Shown here piece by piece: positions 54,902 to 63,907 of a stretch of DNA of 64,000 nucleotides. The translations under genes and the position numbers were made by a program. How positions within the stretch are numbered: position 1 is the first letter of the stretch; the number at the start of each line of letters is the position of its first letter. The stretch covers positions 16,446 through 80,445 of the forward strand of contig JAFQZL010000023.1 in the NCBI GenBank assembly GCA_017405945.1, given 5' to 3'. Below the pieces are notes generated by a model, which was not told the origin of the DNA, did not search any database, and saw only the letters and a program-made list of their open reading frames with translations. Source of the stretch: Acidaminococcaceae bacterium. GTDB lineage: Bacteria; Bacillota; Negativicutes; Acidaminococcales; Acidaminococcaceae.

Positions 54902-54966
54902 AAAACGCTGGTCACATGTGTTTACCTGATTAGTTTCGGTAAACACACTGACCAGCGTTTTTTATT
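54902..54966. terminator. Large bidirectional terminator between rarD and the larA-like genes
   Basis: Outer arms AAAACGCTGGTCA and TGACCAGCGTTTT (13 bp) and inner arms GTGTTTACC and GGTAAACAC (9 bp) are perfectly paired. T-runs follow on both strands. It overlaps the last codons of the second LarA-like gene. Confidence 0.93.
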
Positions 54967-56263
54967 CTTTATCTGCCAAAACCGGAAGCGTGTCGCCTCC
55001 AAAAGGCATAATGTTTATCGTATAATCAGCTTTGCCCTGCTCTTTCAGCCTAGCTTCCGCCAACGTCCATGCGTCCTGTAATGTGGCTGCCGGAGTTGCT
55101 CCCGTCTTTCTGGCATTGGCAAAATTTTCCGGCTCCGTTACCAGGATAATCGTAAAATGCCGTGCCAGACAGCACATATAAAACGCAACATAGAACGGAA
55201 CCGTAAAGTCCGCCCGTACATCCAGCTCCATCTGCTTCAGGTCTGTATAGCGGAAGCTTTCGAAAAAGGCCGGCGGTTCCGTCATATCCTGACAACGCAA
55301 TACGGCAATCAGGATGCCGCCTTCCTTTAATGCTGCCGCCCCCGGCGCATAGCATTTCATTCCCTGATATAAACTGATATCCCTGGGATACCCGCCTCCT
55401 GAGACGATGACCACGTCGCTCTTTTCTTTCAGGGATACGCCCTGCAGTTTCATAACTTCTTTTGTTCCCTGCAGCCAGGCCTCATACCAGTGACCGGCCA
55501 TAATTTTATAGAAGTTTCCCTCTGCGTCCATGATGGCGTTGACCATAAAACAGGGATTCAAAAAAGAAGCGACTTCGCACATGTCTTCGCTGAGCCGGTT
55601 GCCGAAATGACGCATGATAGAAGTATCCGGATTTACCCCGCCGCCGATTTCATCCGTCAGGGCCAAATTATGGTTGTGATTGATGGACTCCGCGCCGGCG
55701 ATACCGGGCAGCACGCTTTTCCGTCCGCCGCCGAAGCCGGCATAAATATGGGGAGAAAGTCCGCCGGTAAGGATGACCTTATCGGCAGCAGCAACCTGTT
55801 TATTGATCCACACGGGCGTCCCCCGCTTTGTGGTTCCCAAATACACGCAGGCTTCCGTCGCCGGATTATGGTCGTACACCTTAATACGGTGGAACAGTTC
55901 GCTCCCTATGATTTCTTCTTTCTCTGCCGCCGAATTCAGCCGGTGCTTTCCGGTTGCGATGATGATACTGATATCTGCATCCGGTACGCCAATTTGATTT
56001 AACCCGGCAACAAGTATCGGTAAAAACAAATCAAAACGGGCCCAGGCGCGGGTAATATCACTGACGAGCAACACAACTTTTTCGCCCGGTTTCACCAGTT
56101 GCTCCAGCGTCGGTGAACCAATGGGATGGGCAAGCGCTTCTTCCATCAGCTCCTTCACGGTACGGGGTTTGTCGGTCACCGGAGGCAACAGCACCTGTGA
56201 AACGTGTTCTTCCGGAAGGTTAACGAGCTGCTCACTTTTTCCGTAAGGAATCCTGTATTCCAT
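54962..56263 (-). CDS. LarA-family nickel-dependent racemase homologue, second copy
   Basis: The 433-residue protein belongs to the lactate racemase LarA (DUF2088) family, which carries a nickel pincer cofactor on a lysine. Residues matching those of Lactobacillus LarA are present: D69-xx-R72 ('SDITR'), H107, H172, K182 ('GGGRKS') and H198. It is therefore probably an active 2-hydroxyacid racemase, though the substrate is unknown. It lies 19 bases after the first copy, with an AAAGGATGAAGG site. The two copies differ around the active site ('LSPHIYAGF' here, 'VTLHPMAGF' in the first), suggesting different substrates. No larB, larC or larE is in the window. Confidence 0.85.
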   Translation of the reverse strand: MEYRIPYGKSEQLVNLPEEHVSQVLLPPVTDKPRTVKELMEEALAHPIGSPTLEQLVKPGEKVVLLVSDITRAWARFDLFLPILVAGLNQIGVPDADISIIIATGKHRLNSAAEKEEIIGSELFHRIKVYDHNPATEACVYLGTTKRGTPVWINKQVAAADKVILTGGLSPHIYAGFGGGRKSVLPGIAGAESINHNHNLALTDEIGGGVNPDTSIMRHFGNRLSEDMCEVASFLNPCFMVNAIMDAEGNFYKIMAGHWYEAWLQGTKEVMKLQGVSLKEKSDVVIVSGGGYPRDISLYQGMKCYAPGAAALKEGGILIAVLRCQDMTEPPAFFESFRYTDLKQMELDVRADFTVPFYVAFYMCCLARHFTIILVTEPENFANARKTGATPAATLQDAWTLAEARLKEQGKADYTINIMPFGGDTLPVLADKE

Positions 56264-56282
56264 GTATCCTTCATCCTTTCCC

Positions 56283-57581
56283 TTAATCCGTCAACACCGG
56301 CAGCGTAACCGGCGCATGTCCCATCAGGGTAATGGTATAGTCTGTCCTGCCTTCCGCCGCTAGTTTTTCCCTCGCCAGCTTCCAGGCTTCCGCCACGGTT
56401 TCCACCGGAATCTGTCCGGTCCGGCGGACAAAATCAAAGTTTTCCTTACGGGTCACCAGATACACGGTATGCGCTTCAATGATGCAGCGGCTCTTATAGG
56501 CAACAAAGGCAGCCATATAAAAATTGTCCCGGACTTCCTGTTCCGTCTTCTGCAGGTCGCTCTTAATCAGCCAGTCCGTAAACACGGCCGGTTCCTTGAT
56601 GTCCGGGCATTCCAGCATGATGATGGCAATGCCGCCGGGTTTGACTGCCACATCCACATTCATGTGGCTCTTGGTACCCTGATACAGATTGATATCCTTG
56701 GGATACCCGCCGCCGCTGGCAATGACCACGTCTGCCTGTTCTTTAACAGGAATGCCGCTGATTTCCAGCAGATCCTTGCAGCCCTGATAAAAAGCGGTCT
56801 TCCAGTTTCCGGCCACCACTTCGTACAGACCGCCTTCACTGGTAAGAACCACATTCAGCAAAAAGTCCGGATTCACAAACTCCACACATTCCATCAGGTC
56901 TTCGTGGAAGGGGTTGCCTTCCAGTTTTGCCGTGGTCACGTCGGGGTTGCAACCGTCTCCCGGTTTTTCCGCCAAAGCCAGCACATGGTTGCGGTTGATG
57001 GTATCCAGCCCTGCCACGCCGGGTACGATGGCTTTGCGCCCGCCGCCAAATCCGGCCATGGGGTGCAGGGTTACGGCGCCGGTGGCAATGATTTTATCCG
57101 CATTGGCCACGATTTTATTGATGTAGACTTTATTCTCTCTGGAAGTCGTCCCCTTGTACACCAGGTTCGATTTGTCCCGGCAGTCATGCTGGTGCACACG
57201 GAACCGTTTCACCATGGCTTCCCCCAACACCAGAATATCCTCTTCCGGAGTCTGGGCCCGGTGGGTTCCGGTAGCGATGACAATATCAATATCGCTGTCA
57301 GGAATGCCCTTGTCATTCAGCTCCTGCACAATCACCGGCAGAAACTGGTCTGTGTAGCACAGCCGGGTCTCGTCGCTTACGACAATGGCTATCTTCTCTC
57401 CCGGGTTCACAATGTCCGCCAGCGGCTTGCTGTCAATAGGGTTACGGATTGCCTTTAATGCAGCGGCGGCAATATCTTTTTCCACCGCCACTTCTTTCCC
57501 ATGCAGGTCGTAAATGATATGCTCTTCCGGCAAATCTACCTTCTGCGTTCCTTTTCCATAAGCAAATTCATAGGTCTTCAT
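56283..57581 (-). CDS. LarA-family nickel-dependent racemase homologue, first copy
   Basis: The 432-residue protein has every key residue of LarA: D70-xx-R73 ('SDETR'), H107 ('TGTHRAQ'), H173 ('TLHPMAGF'), K183 ('GGGRKAI') and H199. These positions agree within one or two residues with Lactobacillus LarA (D72, R75, H108, H174, K184, H200). The family racemises or epimerises 2-hydroxyacids such as lactate, malate and hydroxyglutarate. A GGGAGGAG site precedes the ATG. It leads a two-gene unit with its partner. An 8-bp dyad (57600-57627) lies in the leader. Confidence 0.87.
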   Translation of the reverse strand: MKTYEFAYGKGTQKVDLPEEHIIYDLHGKEVAVEKDIAAAALKAIRNPIDSKPLADIVNPGEKIAIVVSDETRLCYTDQFLPVIVQELNDKGIPDSDIDIVIATGTHRAQTPEEDILVLGEAMVKRFRVHQHDCRDKSNLVYKGTTSRENKVYINKIVANADKIIATGAVTLHPMAGFGGGRKAIVPGVAGLDTINRNHVLALAEKPGDGCNPDVTTAKLEGNPFHEDLMECVEFVNPDFLLNVVLTSEGGLYEVVAGNWKTAFYQGCKDLLEISGIPVKEQADVVIASGGGYPKDINLYQGTKSHMNVDVAVKPGGIAIIMLECPDIKEPAVFTDWLIKSDLQKTEQEVRDNFYMAAFVAYKSRCIIEAHTVYLVTRKENFDFVRRTGQIPVETVAEAWKLAREKLAAEGRTDYTITLMGHAPVTLPVLTD

Positions 57582-57599
57582 ACACCGAACTCCTCCCGA

Positions 57600-57627
57600 A
57601 CGATTATTATTGTTCCCGGATAATCGT
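57600..57627. promoter_or_regulatory. Inverted repeat in the leader of the larA-like pair
   Basis: ACGATTAT (57600-57607) and ATAATCGT (57620-57627) are perfectly complementary with a 12-base spacer containing GTTCCCGG. It lies just upstream of the ribosome-binding site, so it may be a repressor operator or a leader hairpin. I see no clear -35/-10 pair in the 216-base gap up to the trkH genes. Confidence 0.45.
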
Positions 57628-57797
57628 ATTTATCCAATAGTTACATGATGCAAAATCCTTCGACCAATAATGTTTTGCAGCGCATCAAACAAATCCAATT
57701 CATACAGACTGTTAAACAACTATCAGCCTTTGAAAACGATAACAGAGAATATACCATAAAAGTGTTTCCATCTAAATCTTATATGATTTCGGGTCCT

Positions 57798-59258
57798 TTA
57801 CCACCGGCTGCGTCCGCTCCAGAACTTCCGGCTGAACAGGATCAACAAAGTATACATTTCCAGACGTCCCAGCAGCATGGCAAATGCCAGCATCAGTTTT
57901 GCCGCAGAAGGAAGGGATGCGAAGTTGCCTGTAGCACCTATGACAGATCCGAAACCCGGACCTACACTGCTGAGGCAGGCAAGGACACCGGTCACCGCCG
58001 TTTTGACATCGACACCCGTAAAAGCAACCCCTATAGAGAGCATAACGAAAAGACCGATATATGTATAGAAAAAGGAAAGAACCAGAGCAAACACATTGTT
58101 ATCAATTCTATGCCCGTTGTAAAGAATCGGTCTGGCTTCCTGGGGATGCAGCGCCTTTACCACGCCTTCTTTAATGCCCCGGGCCAGGACAACAAACCGG
58201 GAAATCTTGATGCCGCCTGATGTAGACCCGGCACAGGCGCCGGTAAAGTACAGCAACATCAGACAAAGTCTGGGAAACGCCGGCCATTGGTCAAAATCCG
58301 CAGACACATAGCCTGTAGTGGAAATAAAGGCCGCAACCTGAAAAAAAGCTTCCCGGAATCCCCTAAAGAGCGAAAAGCCGTTAACTGCCAGTGATGCTGT
58401 TACAACAGTGACCAATATCAGGTACATAAAAAAGTAGCAGCGGAACTCGTCGTCTTTTAACAGCACCCCGGGGCCGTTACGCTTCACTTTAAAATACAAA
58501 GAAAAGTTCCCCCCGGCAAGAAACATGGCAACGGTTATCACCAATTCCACGCTCAGGCTGCGAAAATGAGCAATACTGTCATTGTAACTGGAGAATCCCC
58601 CTGTGCCTACCGCCGAAATGGCGTGAACCACTGCGTCATACAGATCCAGTCCGCAGAACAGCAGCAATACAGCCGTACATCCCGTGATAAAGGCATAAAT
58701 CTGGAACAGCGCCAGCGCTGTCTGTTGCAGGCGGGGTAAAAGCCTTTCCCCCTCAAACCCACTGCTTTCCGCATTAAAAAGATGGGCGGCTCCCCCGCTG
58801 ATTCTGGGCAGCAGCGCGATGAAGATAACGATAATCCCCAACCCTCCGATCCAGTGCATCCAGACACGCCAGAACAGCAGGCTGCGGGGCCAGATTTCGA
58901 TATCCGGAAGCACAGTGGCGCCGGTGGTCGTGAGCCCGGACATGGCTTCAAAGAAAGCATCCACAGGCCCCAGCATACCGGCTGCCAGAAACGGCACGGA
59001 AGCAAAGCAAACAGCCGTAATCCATGCGCAAACAACCGTTAAAATTCCTTCCCGGTTCGTCAGATTATATTGTTCAGTAACTTTCGTGCCCAGTTTCTGA
59101 AAAAGAAATCCGATAGCAAAGGAAGCCATCATACAGGGAGCAAAAATTTTTCCCCCCTCGTCCTGATAGCCAACGCCCAGAAGCATGGGAACCGCAAAGA
59201 CCACTCCCAGAAAATATAGAATTTTACCAATCAAATATAAAATGACTTTGCCGTTCAA
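57798..59258 (-). CDS. trkH: TrkH-type potassium uptake membrane subunit, copy 1
   Basis: The 486-residue protein has four pore repeats, each with a filter glycine: 'LTTTGATV', 'SAVGTGGFSS', 'FISTTGYVSAD' and 'SSVGPGFGSV'. The conserved 'LHPQ' loop and 'GACAGSTSGGIKISRF' are present. I chose the TTG at 59256-59258, seven bases after GGAGG; this makes its length equal to the next two copies, whereas the longer reading begins at another TTG inside the preceding gap. TrkH moves potassium when complexed with the regulator TrkA. It is the last of three tandem paralogues. Confidence 0.9.
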   Translation of the reverse strand: MNGKVILYLIGKILYFLGVVFAVPMLLGVGYQDEGGKIFAPCMMASFAIGFLFQKLGTKVTEQYNLTNREGILTVVCAWITAVCFASVPFLAAGMLGPVDAFFEAMSGLTTTGATVLPDIEIWPRSLLFWRVWMHWIGGLGIIVIFIALLPRISGGAAHLFNAESSGFEGERLLPRLQQTALALFQIYAFITGCTAVLLLFCGLDLYDAVVHAISAVGTGGFSSYNDSIAHFRSLSVELVITVAMFLAGGNFSLYFKVKRNGPGVLLKDDEFRCYFFMYLILVTVVTASLAVNGFSLFRGFREAFFQVAAFISTTGYVSADFDQWPAFPRLCLMLLYFTGACAGSTSGGIKISRFVVLARGIKEGVVKALHPQEARPILYNGHRIDNNVFALVLSFFYTYIGLFVMLSIGVAFTGVDVKTAVTGVLACLSSVGPGFGSVIGATGNFASLPSAAKLMLAFAMLLGRLEMYTLLILFSRKFWSGRSRW

Positions 59259-59303
59259 TGTTTTACCTCCAAAAAACAAGGTAAACTCTGATGAAACGGG
59301 TCT

Positions 59304-60764
59304 TCACCAGCGGCTGTTCATATGCCAGAATTCTTTCCGCAGCATAACGAGAACAGTATAAATTTCAAGGCGCCCGATCAGCATCGCAAGGGCCAGTACC
59401 ATTTTACCGGCATCGGAAATATGAACAAACTCCCCTTCCATCCCAATACCACCAAAGGCCGCGCCGCAACTGCTGATACAGGCCATCACGCCGAAAATGG
59501 CTTCTGTCAGGGAAACCCCGGTGGCAGCAAATAGAACGGAAAGAACCACAACACTGATTACATAGAGGAAAAAGAACCGGCTGATCGAAGCCAGTACCGC
59601 AACAGTCAGCGGCTTGCCCTCAAACTTTACCGCAAACAGCATTTTAGGATGCAGCACCCGCTTCAGTTCTACTATAGTCATGCGTACCAGAACCACAAAC
59701 CGCGCAATTTTGATGCCGCCCGCCGTAGAACCCGCACACCCTCCGGTAAAATACAAAAGCATGAGGGTCAGTTTGGCTACGGCCGGCCACTGTTCGTAGT
59801 TTGTTGAAGCAAAGCCGGTGGTAGAAGAAAAGGAGGCTACCATAAAAAAGCTATGACGCAAGGCTTCTGTAAATGTATCATCAGTCCCTGCATACACGAA
59901 CAAGGTGATGAGACATGAGGTTGCCAGAATAAAATAAATAAAAATACGGAACTCTTCGTCTTCCCATAGCACACGCCATCCCCTGTAGCGGACCTTGTAA
60001 TACAGCGCAAAGTTGGCTCCTGCCAGTATCATAAAAACAAAAACAACCAGCTCTATCAACGGATTATTATAATGTAAAAGACCGTTATCATAGGTTGAAA
60101 AACCTGCGGTCGCTACCGTAGCCATGGCGTGGTTGACCGCATCAAACAAATCCATGCCGCAAACAAAAAGCAAAAACGCTTCCGCCAACGTCAGCGACGA
60201 ATAAATCATAAAGAGTATCTGCGCGGTGGTACGCAGCCGCGGGAGCAGACGGTCCTCGTTAAAACCCGTAGCTTCCGCTACAAAAAGATGAAACGCGCCG
60301 CTGGCCATACGTGGCAGCAACGAGATAAAAATAACGATAATCCCCAGACCGCCCAGCCAGTGCGTAATACCACGCCAGAACAAAATACTGCGGGGCAGCG
60401 CCTGCAGGCTTTCAATGACGGTGACTCCATTCGTTGTCACGGCAGACATTCCTTCAAAAAAAGAGGCGAACAAATCCAGCTCTCCGGTCATCCAGTACGG
60501 CATGCCCGCCAGCGCCGCACACAGCACCCAGGAAAATGTGGCTGTGGCAACCCCTTCCCGGTTAGTTATCATCTGGGAATATTTGTTAAACCGGGCATAA
60601 TGGTTCAGCAGATATCCGACAAAGTTGCAAATCAGAAAGCAGGTAAAAAAAACTTCAGCGCATCCGTCTTCCAGGTACAGGGACATTCCCCAGGGAATAA
60701 AGTAAACAGCACCCAGACAGAAAACCATACGGGCCATTAAATAAAATACGATGCGTATATCCAA
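59304..60764 (-). CDS. trkH: TrkH-type potassium uptake membrane subunit, copy 2
   Basis: The 486-residue protein has pore segments 'VTTNGVTV', 'TVATAGFST', 'FSSTTGFAST' and 'SSCGAAFGGI', each with its filter glycine. The 'LHPKMLFAVKFEGKPL' loop matches the family. It starts at TTG (60762-60764) after AAGAGGTG. It lies between copies 1 and 3 with short gaps (45 and 11 bases), so the three are one transcription unit. Its first filter has TNG in place of the TTG of copies 1 and 3, hinting at different conductance. Confidence 0.9.
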   Translation of the reverse strand: MDIRIVFYLMARMVFCLGAVYFIPWGMSLYLEDGCAEVFFTCFLICNFVGYLLNHYARFNKYSQMITNREGVATATFSWVLCAALAGMPYWMTGELDLFASFFEGMSAVTTNGVTVIESLQALPRSILFWRGITHWLGGLGIIVIFISLLPRMASGAFHLFVAEATGFNEDRLLPRLRTTAQILFMIYSSLTLAEAFLLFVCGMDLFDAVNHAMATVATAGFSTYDNGLLHYNNPLIELVVFVFMILAGANFALYYKVRYRGWRVLWEDEEFRIFIYFILATSCLITLFVYAGTDDTFTEALRHSFFMVASFSSTTGFASTNYEQWPAVAKLTLMLLYFTGGCAGSTAGGIKIARFVVLVRMTIVELKRVLHPKMLFAVKFEGKPLTVAVLASISRFFFLYVISVVVLSVLFAATGVSLTEAIFGVMACISSCGAAFGGIGMEGEFVHISDAGKMVLALAMLIGRLEIYTVLVMLRKEFWHMNSRW

Positions 60765-60775
60765 GCCGACACCTC

Positions 60776-62233
60776 TTACCAGCCGCGTTTCTTCGCCCAG
60801 AAATCAGGGTGCAGGAACATTACAAAAGCAAATAACTCAATACGTCCCATAATCATCGTTACATATAAAATCAGATAGCCAAAACTGCCCAGCGCTTCAA
60901 ACGTGGTTCCTTCCCCCATAATCCCAAAAGCTGAACCTACGTTGCTCAAAAATACTACAACGGTAGCCATGGATTCCAGCATATCACTGCCGGTAAGGGA
61001 ATATAACATGGAAAGCGCGATGAATACGATAAAATACAAAAAGAAATACCGGCCTACGCCGATAATCGCCTGCGCTGGAACCGGACGCCCGCTCATGGTA
61101 ATCACGCTGACCATACGGGGATGAAGGGTCCGCTTGATCTCCTGCCAGCATACTTTTAATAACACAACTACACGGGACACTTTTACCCCGCCGGAAGTGG
61201 AAGCGGAACAACCGCCGATTATAGCCGCGTAAAACAGCAGGAGGCGGCTGAACGCCGGCCAATGGCTGAAATCCTGCGTAGCCAGACCAGCCGTACTCAT
61301 GATAGATACTACCTGGAAAAACGCATAGCGAAACGACTGAAAAAGATTGTAGAAGTGGCTCCTCCAAAGGTTATAGGCCACCAGCAGGCTGATGCCGATA
61401 ATGAGCCCGAAAAACCAGCGTCGCTCTGTATCTTTCCAGAACACGTCCACACGTTTTTGCAGAATCCTGTAATATAAAATAAAATTACAGCTTCCTAAAA
61501 TCATAAACAAAACCAGAAACAGTTCCAAAACCGGATTATTACATTCCATGAGATAGGTACGGTAATGCAGGTAGCCGCTGGTTGAAATAGAAGTGGCTGC
61601 AAGTTTAACCGCCATTTCCGGCGGCTGTTGCAACAGAAGAAGGATGCCGGTCATCACCAGCGTCAGTCCGACATAAATTAAAATCAGGACTCGCACCGCT
61701 TCACGGATATGGGGCATGGTACGTTCCGCCGAATTACCCTGAACTTCTGCCGAAAACAGGTTGGCCGCGCTGGAGCCCAGCTGGGGCATAATAACGGCAA
61801 AAATAATGATAGCACCGATACCGCCCAGCCACTGGCTGATATCATGCCATAACAAAAGGCTGGAAGGATAGGGAGCGCCCTCGAGGACAGAGCTTACACC
61901 TGTCGTAGTTAACGCAGAGGCGCTTTCAAATAACGCCTTGGGCACAGAAAAATCCCCCGATGCAACATAGGGAACAGCACCTAAAATGCTGGTGTAAAGC
62001 CAGGATAATCCTAAAAATACAGCACCGCCCCGGATTGATAACCGCATCTTGCGCTGGGAAACGGTCGTCCGTAACGCATAGGCGCCGAGGGCAAAGCCTA
62101 TCAGGATAGTACCCAGAAACGGCAAGACCATATCAGGTTCCTGGTTCAGCGCACAGACAAGGGAAGGTAGCATAGCCGCTGCCATTGCCAGAGAAACAAT
62201 TCCCATCATGCGCAAAACTAATCTTTCTTCCAT
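60776..62233 (-). CDS. trkH: TrkH-type potassium uptake membrane subunit, copy 3 (divergent)
   Basis: The 485-residue protein is the most divergent of the three. Pore segments are 'LTTTGVSSV', 'TSISTSGYL', 'IMSTAGLAT' and 'LSNVGSAFG'; each keeps a glycine but the surrounding residues differ from copies 1 and 2. 'GGCSASTSGGVKVSRV' and 'LHPRMVSVI' are conserved. It starts at an ATG with a weak GAGAT site. It is the first trkH after trkA (125-base gap). Confidence 0.88.
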   Translation of the reverse strand: MEERLVLRMMGIVSLAMAAAMLPSLVCALNQEPDMVLPFLGTILIGFALGAYALRTTVSQRKMRLSIRGGAVFLGLSWLYTSILGAVPYVASGDFSVPKALFESASALTTTGVSSVLEGAPYPSSLLLWHDISQWLGGIGAIIIFAVIMPQLGSSAANLFSAEVQGNSAERTMPHIREAVRVLILIYVGLTLVMTGILLLLQQPPEMAVKLAATSISTSGYLHYRTYLMECNNPVLELFLVLFMILGSCNFILYYRILQKRVDVFWKDTERRWFFGLIIGISLLVAYNLWRSHFYNLFQSFRYAFFQVVSIMSTAGLATQDFSHWPAFSRLLLFYAAIIGGCSASTSGGVKVSRVVVLLKVCWQEIKRTLHPRMVSVITMSGRPVPAQAIIGVGRYFFLYFIVFIALSMLYSLTGSDMLESMATVVVFLSNVGSAFGIMGEGTTFEALGSFGYLILYVTMIMGRIELFAFVMFLHPDFWAKKRGW

Positions 62234-62358
62234 CTGATTCTTATCTCACATTCTTTTAAAGTGCAATACATCATCTGGCTATTTAAAACCGGCTTTCAAA
62301 GCCAGGTCTTTCAGATACTTATTCGGGAAAGACCAGACCTTTTTCAAGAACATCGGCA

Positions 62359-63708
62359 TCAGGCACTTTTATCACCGGCAAACATATCCATAACGTCCTG
62401 GACCACTTCTGTCTGTGCGAAAACGATGACTCTGTCACCGGAATTCAACATGCTTTGGCCATTAGGAACCGATGCTTCGCCTTCGTGAACGATACCGCAT
62501 ACCAGACATTCCCGGGGCAACCGCGCACGAATCAAAGTCTTGCCGTCCACCTTGCATCCGGGTTGTACATTCAGTTCCAGAGCTTCCGCTTTGGCGCCTT
62601 CTAAAAGGGCAACGGATACCAGACCGCCCTGACGAACGAACCTCATCACTTCCGCAGCACTTAAAAGACGCGCCGACAAAGCAATATCTACACCAACTTT
62701 TGCCATAAGATCTACATATTCATTTCTGGCCACCCGGACTATGGTCTTCTTGGCGCCAAGGTGTTTTGCCAACAGCGCCAGCAACAGGTTCAACTTGTCA
62801 TCATCAGTCAGGCAGACTACGCAATCCGCCTCCGTTATACCCTCTTCCGTCAGCAGGTCAATATCCGTACCGTCACCACAAAGCACCAGACCGTTATTAA
62901 GCTGTTCCGACAGAATACGACAACGTTCCTTGTCTTTTTCAATAACTTTCACAAAAACTCCCTGTTTTTCCAACATTTGCGCCAACATGCGTCCGGCACG
63001 CCCAGCCCCGATCAGAAGCACCCGTTCCAGTTTTTCATAGCGGGATTCAAAATTCACTTCAAACTCTTTAATGACTTCCTGGCTTCCCACAAAGTACACG
63101 TTATCACCGGGTTCCAGAATGTCATCGCCATGGGGGATGATCATCCTGTGCTTCCGGAAAATCATAGCGATGAGGATATTGCCGGGCAGCCTGACGTTTT
63201 TCAGCGGAACACCCAGGAACTTAAAATCATTAGGCAGTCTTGCGCCAAACATACGTACTTTACCATCAGCGAAGTCATCTACATCCAATGCGGCCGGCGT
63301 CATCAGGATGTGACTAATTTCATTCGCAGTGATCCGCTCAGGATTCAGGTTCAGATCCACTCCCAGAGTTTTATTCAGCAGCGCAGCATCACTGTCTGTA
63401 TACTCTTCGTTCCGCACCCGGGCCACGGTATGTTTGGCACCAAAAGCTTTGGCCATACGGCAGGCGACCAGATTCACTTCATCGCTGTCAGTTACAGCAA
63501 TAAATACGTCTGCGTTACGCACTTCCGGCATATCGAGGACGTCAGGCGTACACCCATTGCCTTGAATAGTTAAGACGTCAAGCGAATCTTTAACTACCTG
63601 ACGGCGCTCATCATCCTGCTCGATTACAACAACATCATAAGAACCATCAGCCAGCAGCTTGGCAATACTGTAACCCATTTTACCTGCACCAACTACAACA
63701 ATACGCAT
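62359..63708 (-). CDS. trkA: Trk potassium transporter regulatory NAD-binding protein TrkA
   Basis: The 449-residue cytoplasmic ring protein has two RCK modules, each a Rossmann domain plus a TrkA_C domain. The Rossmann starts are 'IVVVGAGKMGYSIAKLL' (3-19) and 'VLLIGAGRAGRMLAQML' (about 230-246). It binds NAD(H)/ATP and gates TrkH. An AGGTGA site precedes the ATG. It heads the trkA-trkH-trkH-trkH unit, so one regulator may serve three channels. Confidence 0.95.
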   Translation of the reverse strand: MRIVVVGAGKMGYSIAKLLADGSYDVVVIEQDDERRQVVKDSLDVLTIQGNGCTPDVLDMPEVRNADVFIAVTDSDEVNLVACRMAKAFGAKHTVARVRNEEYTDSDAALLNKTLGVDLNLNPERITANEISHILMTPAALDVDDFADGKVRMFGARLPNDFKFLGVPLKNVRLPGNILIAMIFRKHRMIIPHGDDILEPGDNVYFVGSQEVIKEFEVNFESRYEKLERVLLIGAGRAGRMLAQMLEKQGVFVKVIEKDKERCRILSEQLNNGLVLCGDGTDIDLLTEEGITEADCVVCLTDDDKLNLLLALLAKHLGAKKTIVRVARNEYVDLMAKVGVDIALSARLLSAAEVMRFVRQGGLVSVALLEGAKAEALELNVQPGCKVDGKTLIRARLPRECLVCGIVHEGEASVPNGQSMLNSGDRVIVFAQTEVVQDVMDMFAGDKSA

Positions 63709-63808
63709 AAAATCACCTGCTTATCAATTTAGTCATCAAAAAACGGAAACGACAATTAAATGTTTAAAGGTCTGGTTTTTTCAAAAAAACGTATAACTAT
63801 ACATTATA

Positions 63809-63837
63809 ATTATACTACCAATAGACTTTAAATGAAA
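63809..63837 (-). promoter_or_regulatory. Probable promoter of the trk operon
   Basis: On the minus strand TTTCAT (63832-63837) and TATAAT (63809-63814) are 17 bases apart, about 100 bases upstream of trkA. The -35 box is a weak match. Confidence 0.45.
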
Positions 63838-63872
63838 GATTTTTTTAGTGTCTTCAGACTTCCACACAGAAA

Positions 63873-63901
63873 AAGCCCCCGCACACAATGTGCGGGGGCT
63901 T
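63873..63901 (-). terminator. Terminator of the rRNA operon
   Basis: AAGCCCCCGCACA and TGTGCGGGGGCTT form a perfect 13-bp, very GC-rich stem around CAA. On the minus strand TTTTTC follows. It lies just after the 5S rRNA 3' end. Confidence 0.93.
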
Positions 63902-63907
63902 CGTTGT

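Noticed and set aside
56469..57458. Plus-strand open frame of about 329 codons opposite the first LarA-like gene
   Set aside because: It is an antisense shadow of a gene in which every catalytic residue is conserved on the minus strand.
57798..62233. Triple trkH as one gene broken or duplicated by assembly error
   Set aside because: The three genes differ throughout, each has its own start and stop and all pore glycines, so they are true paralogues.
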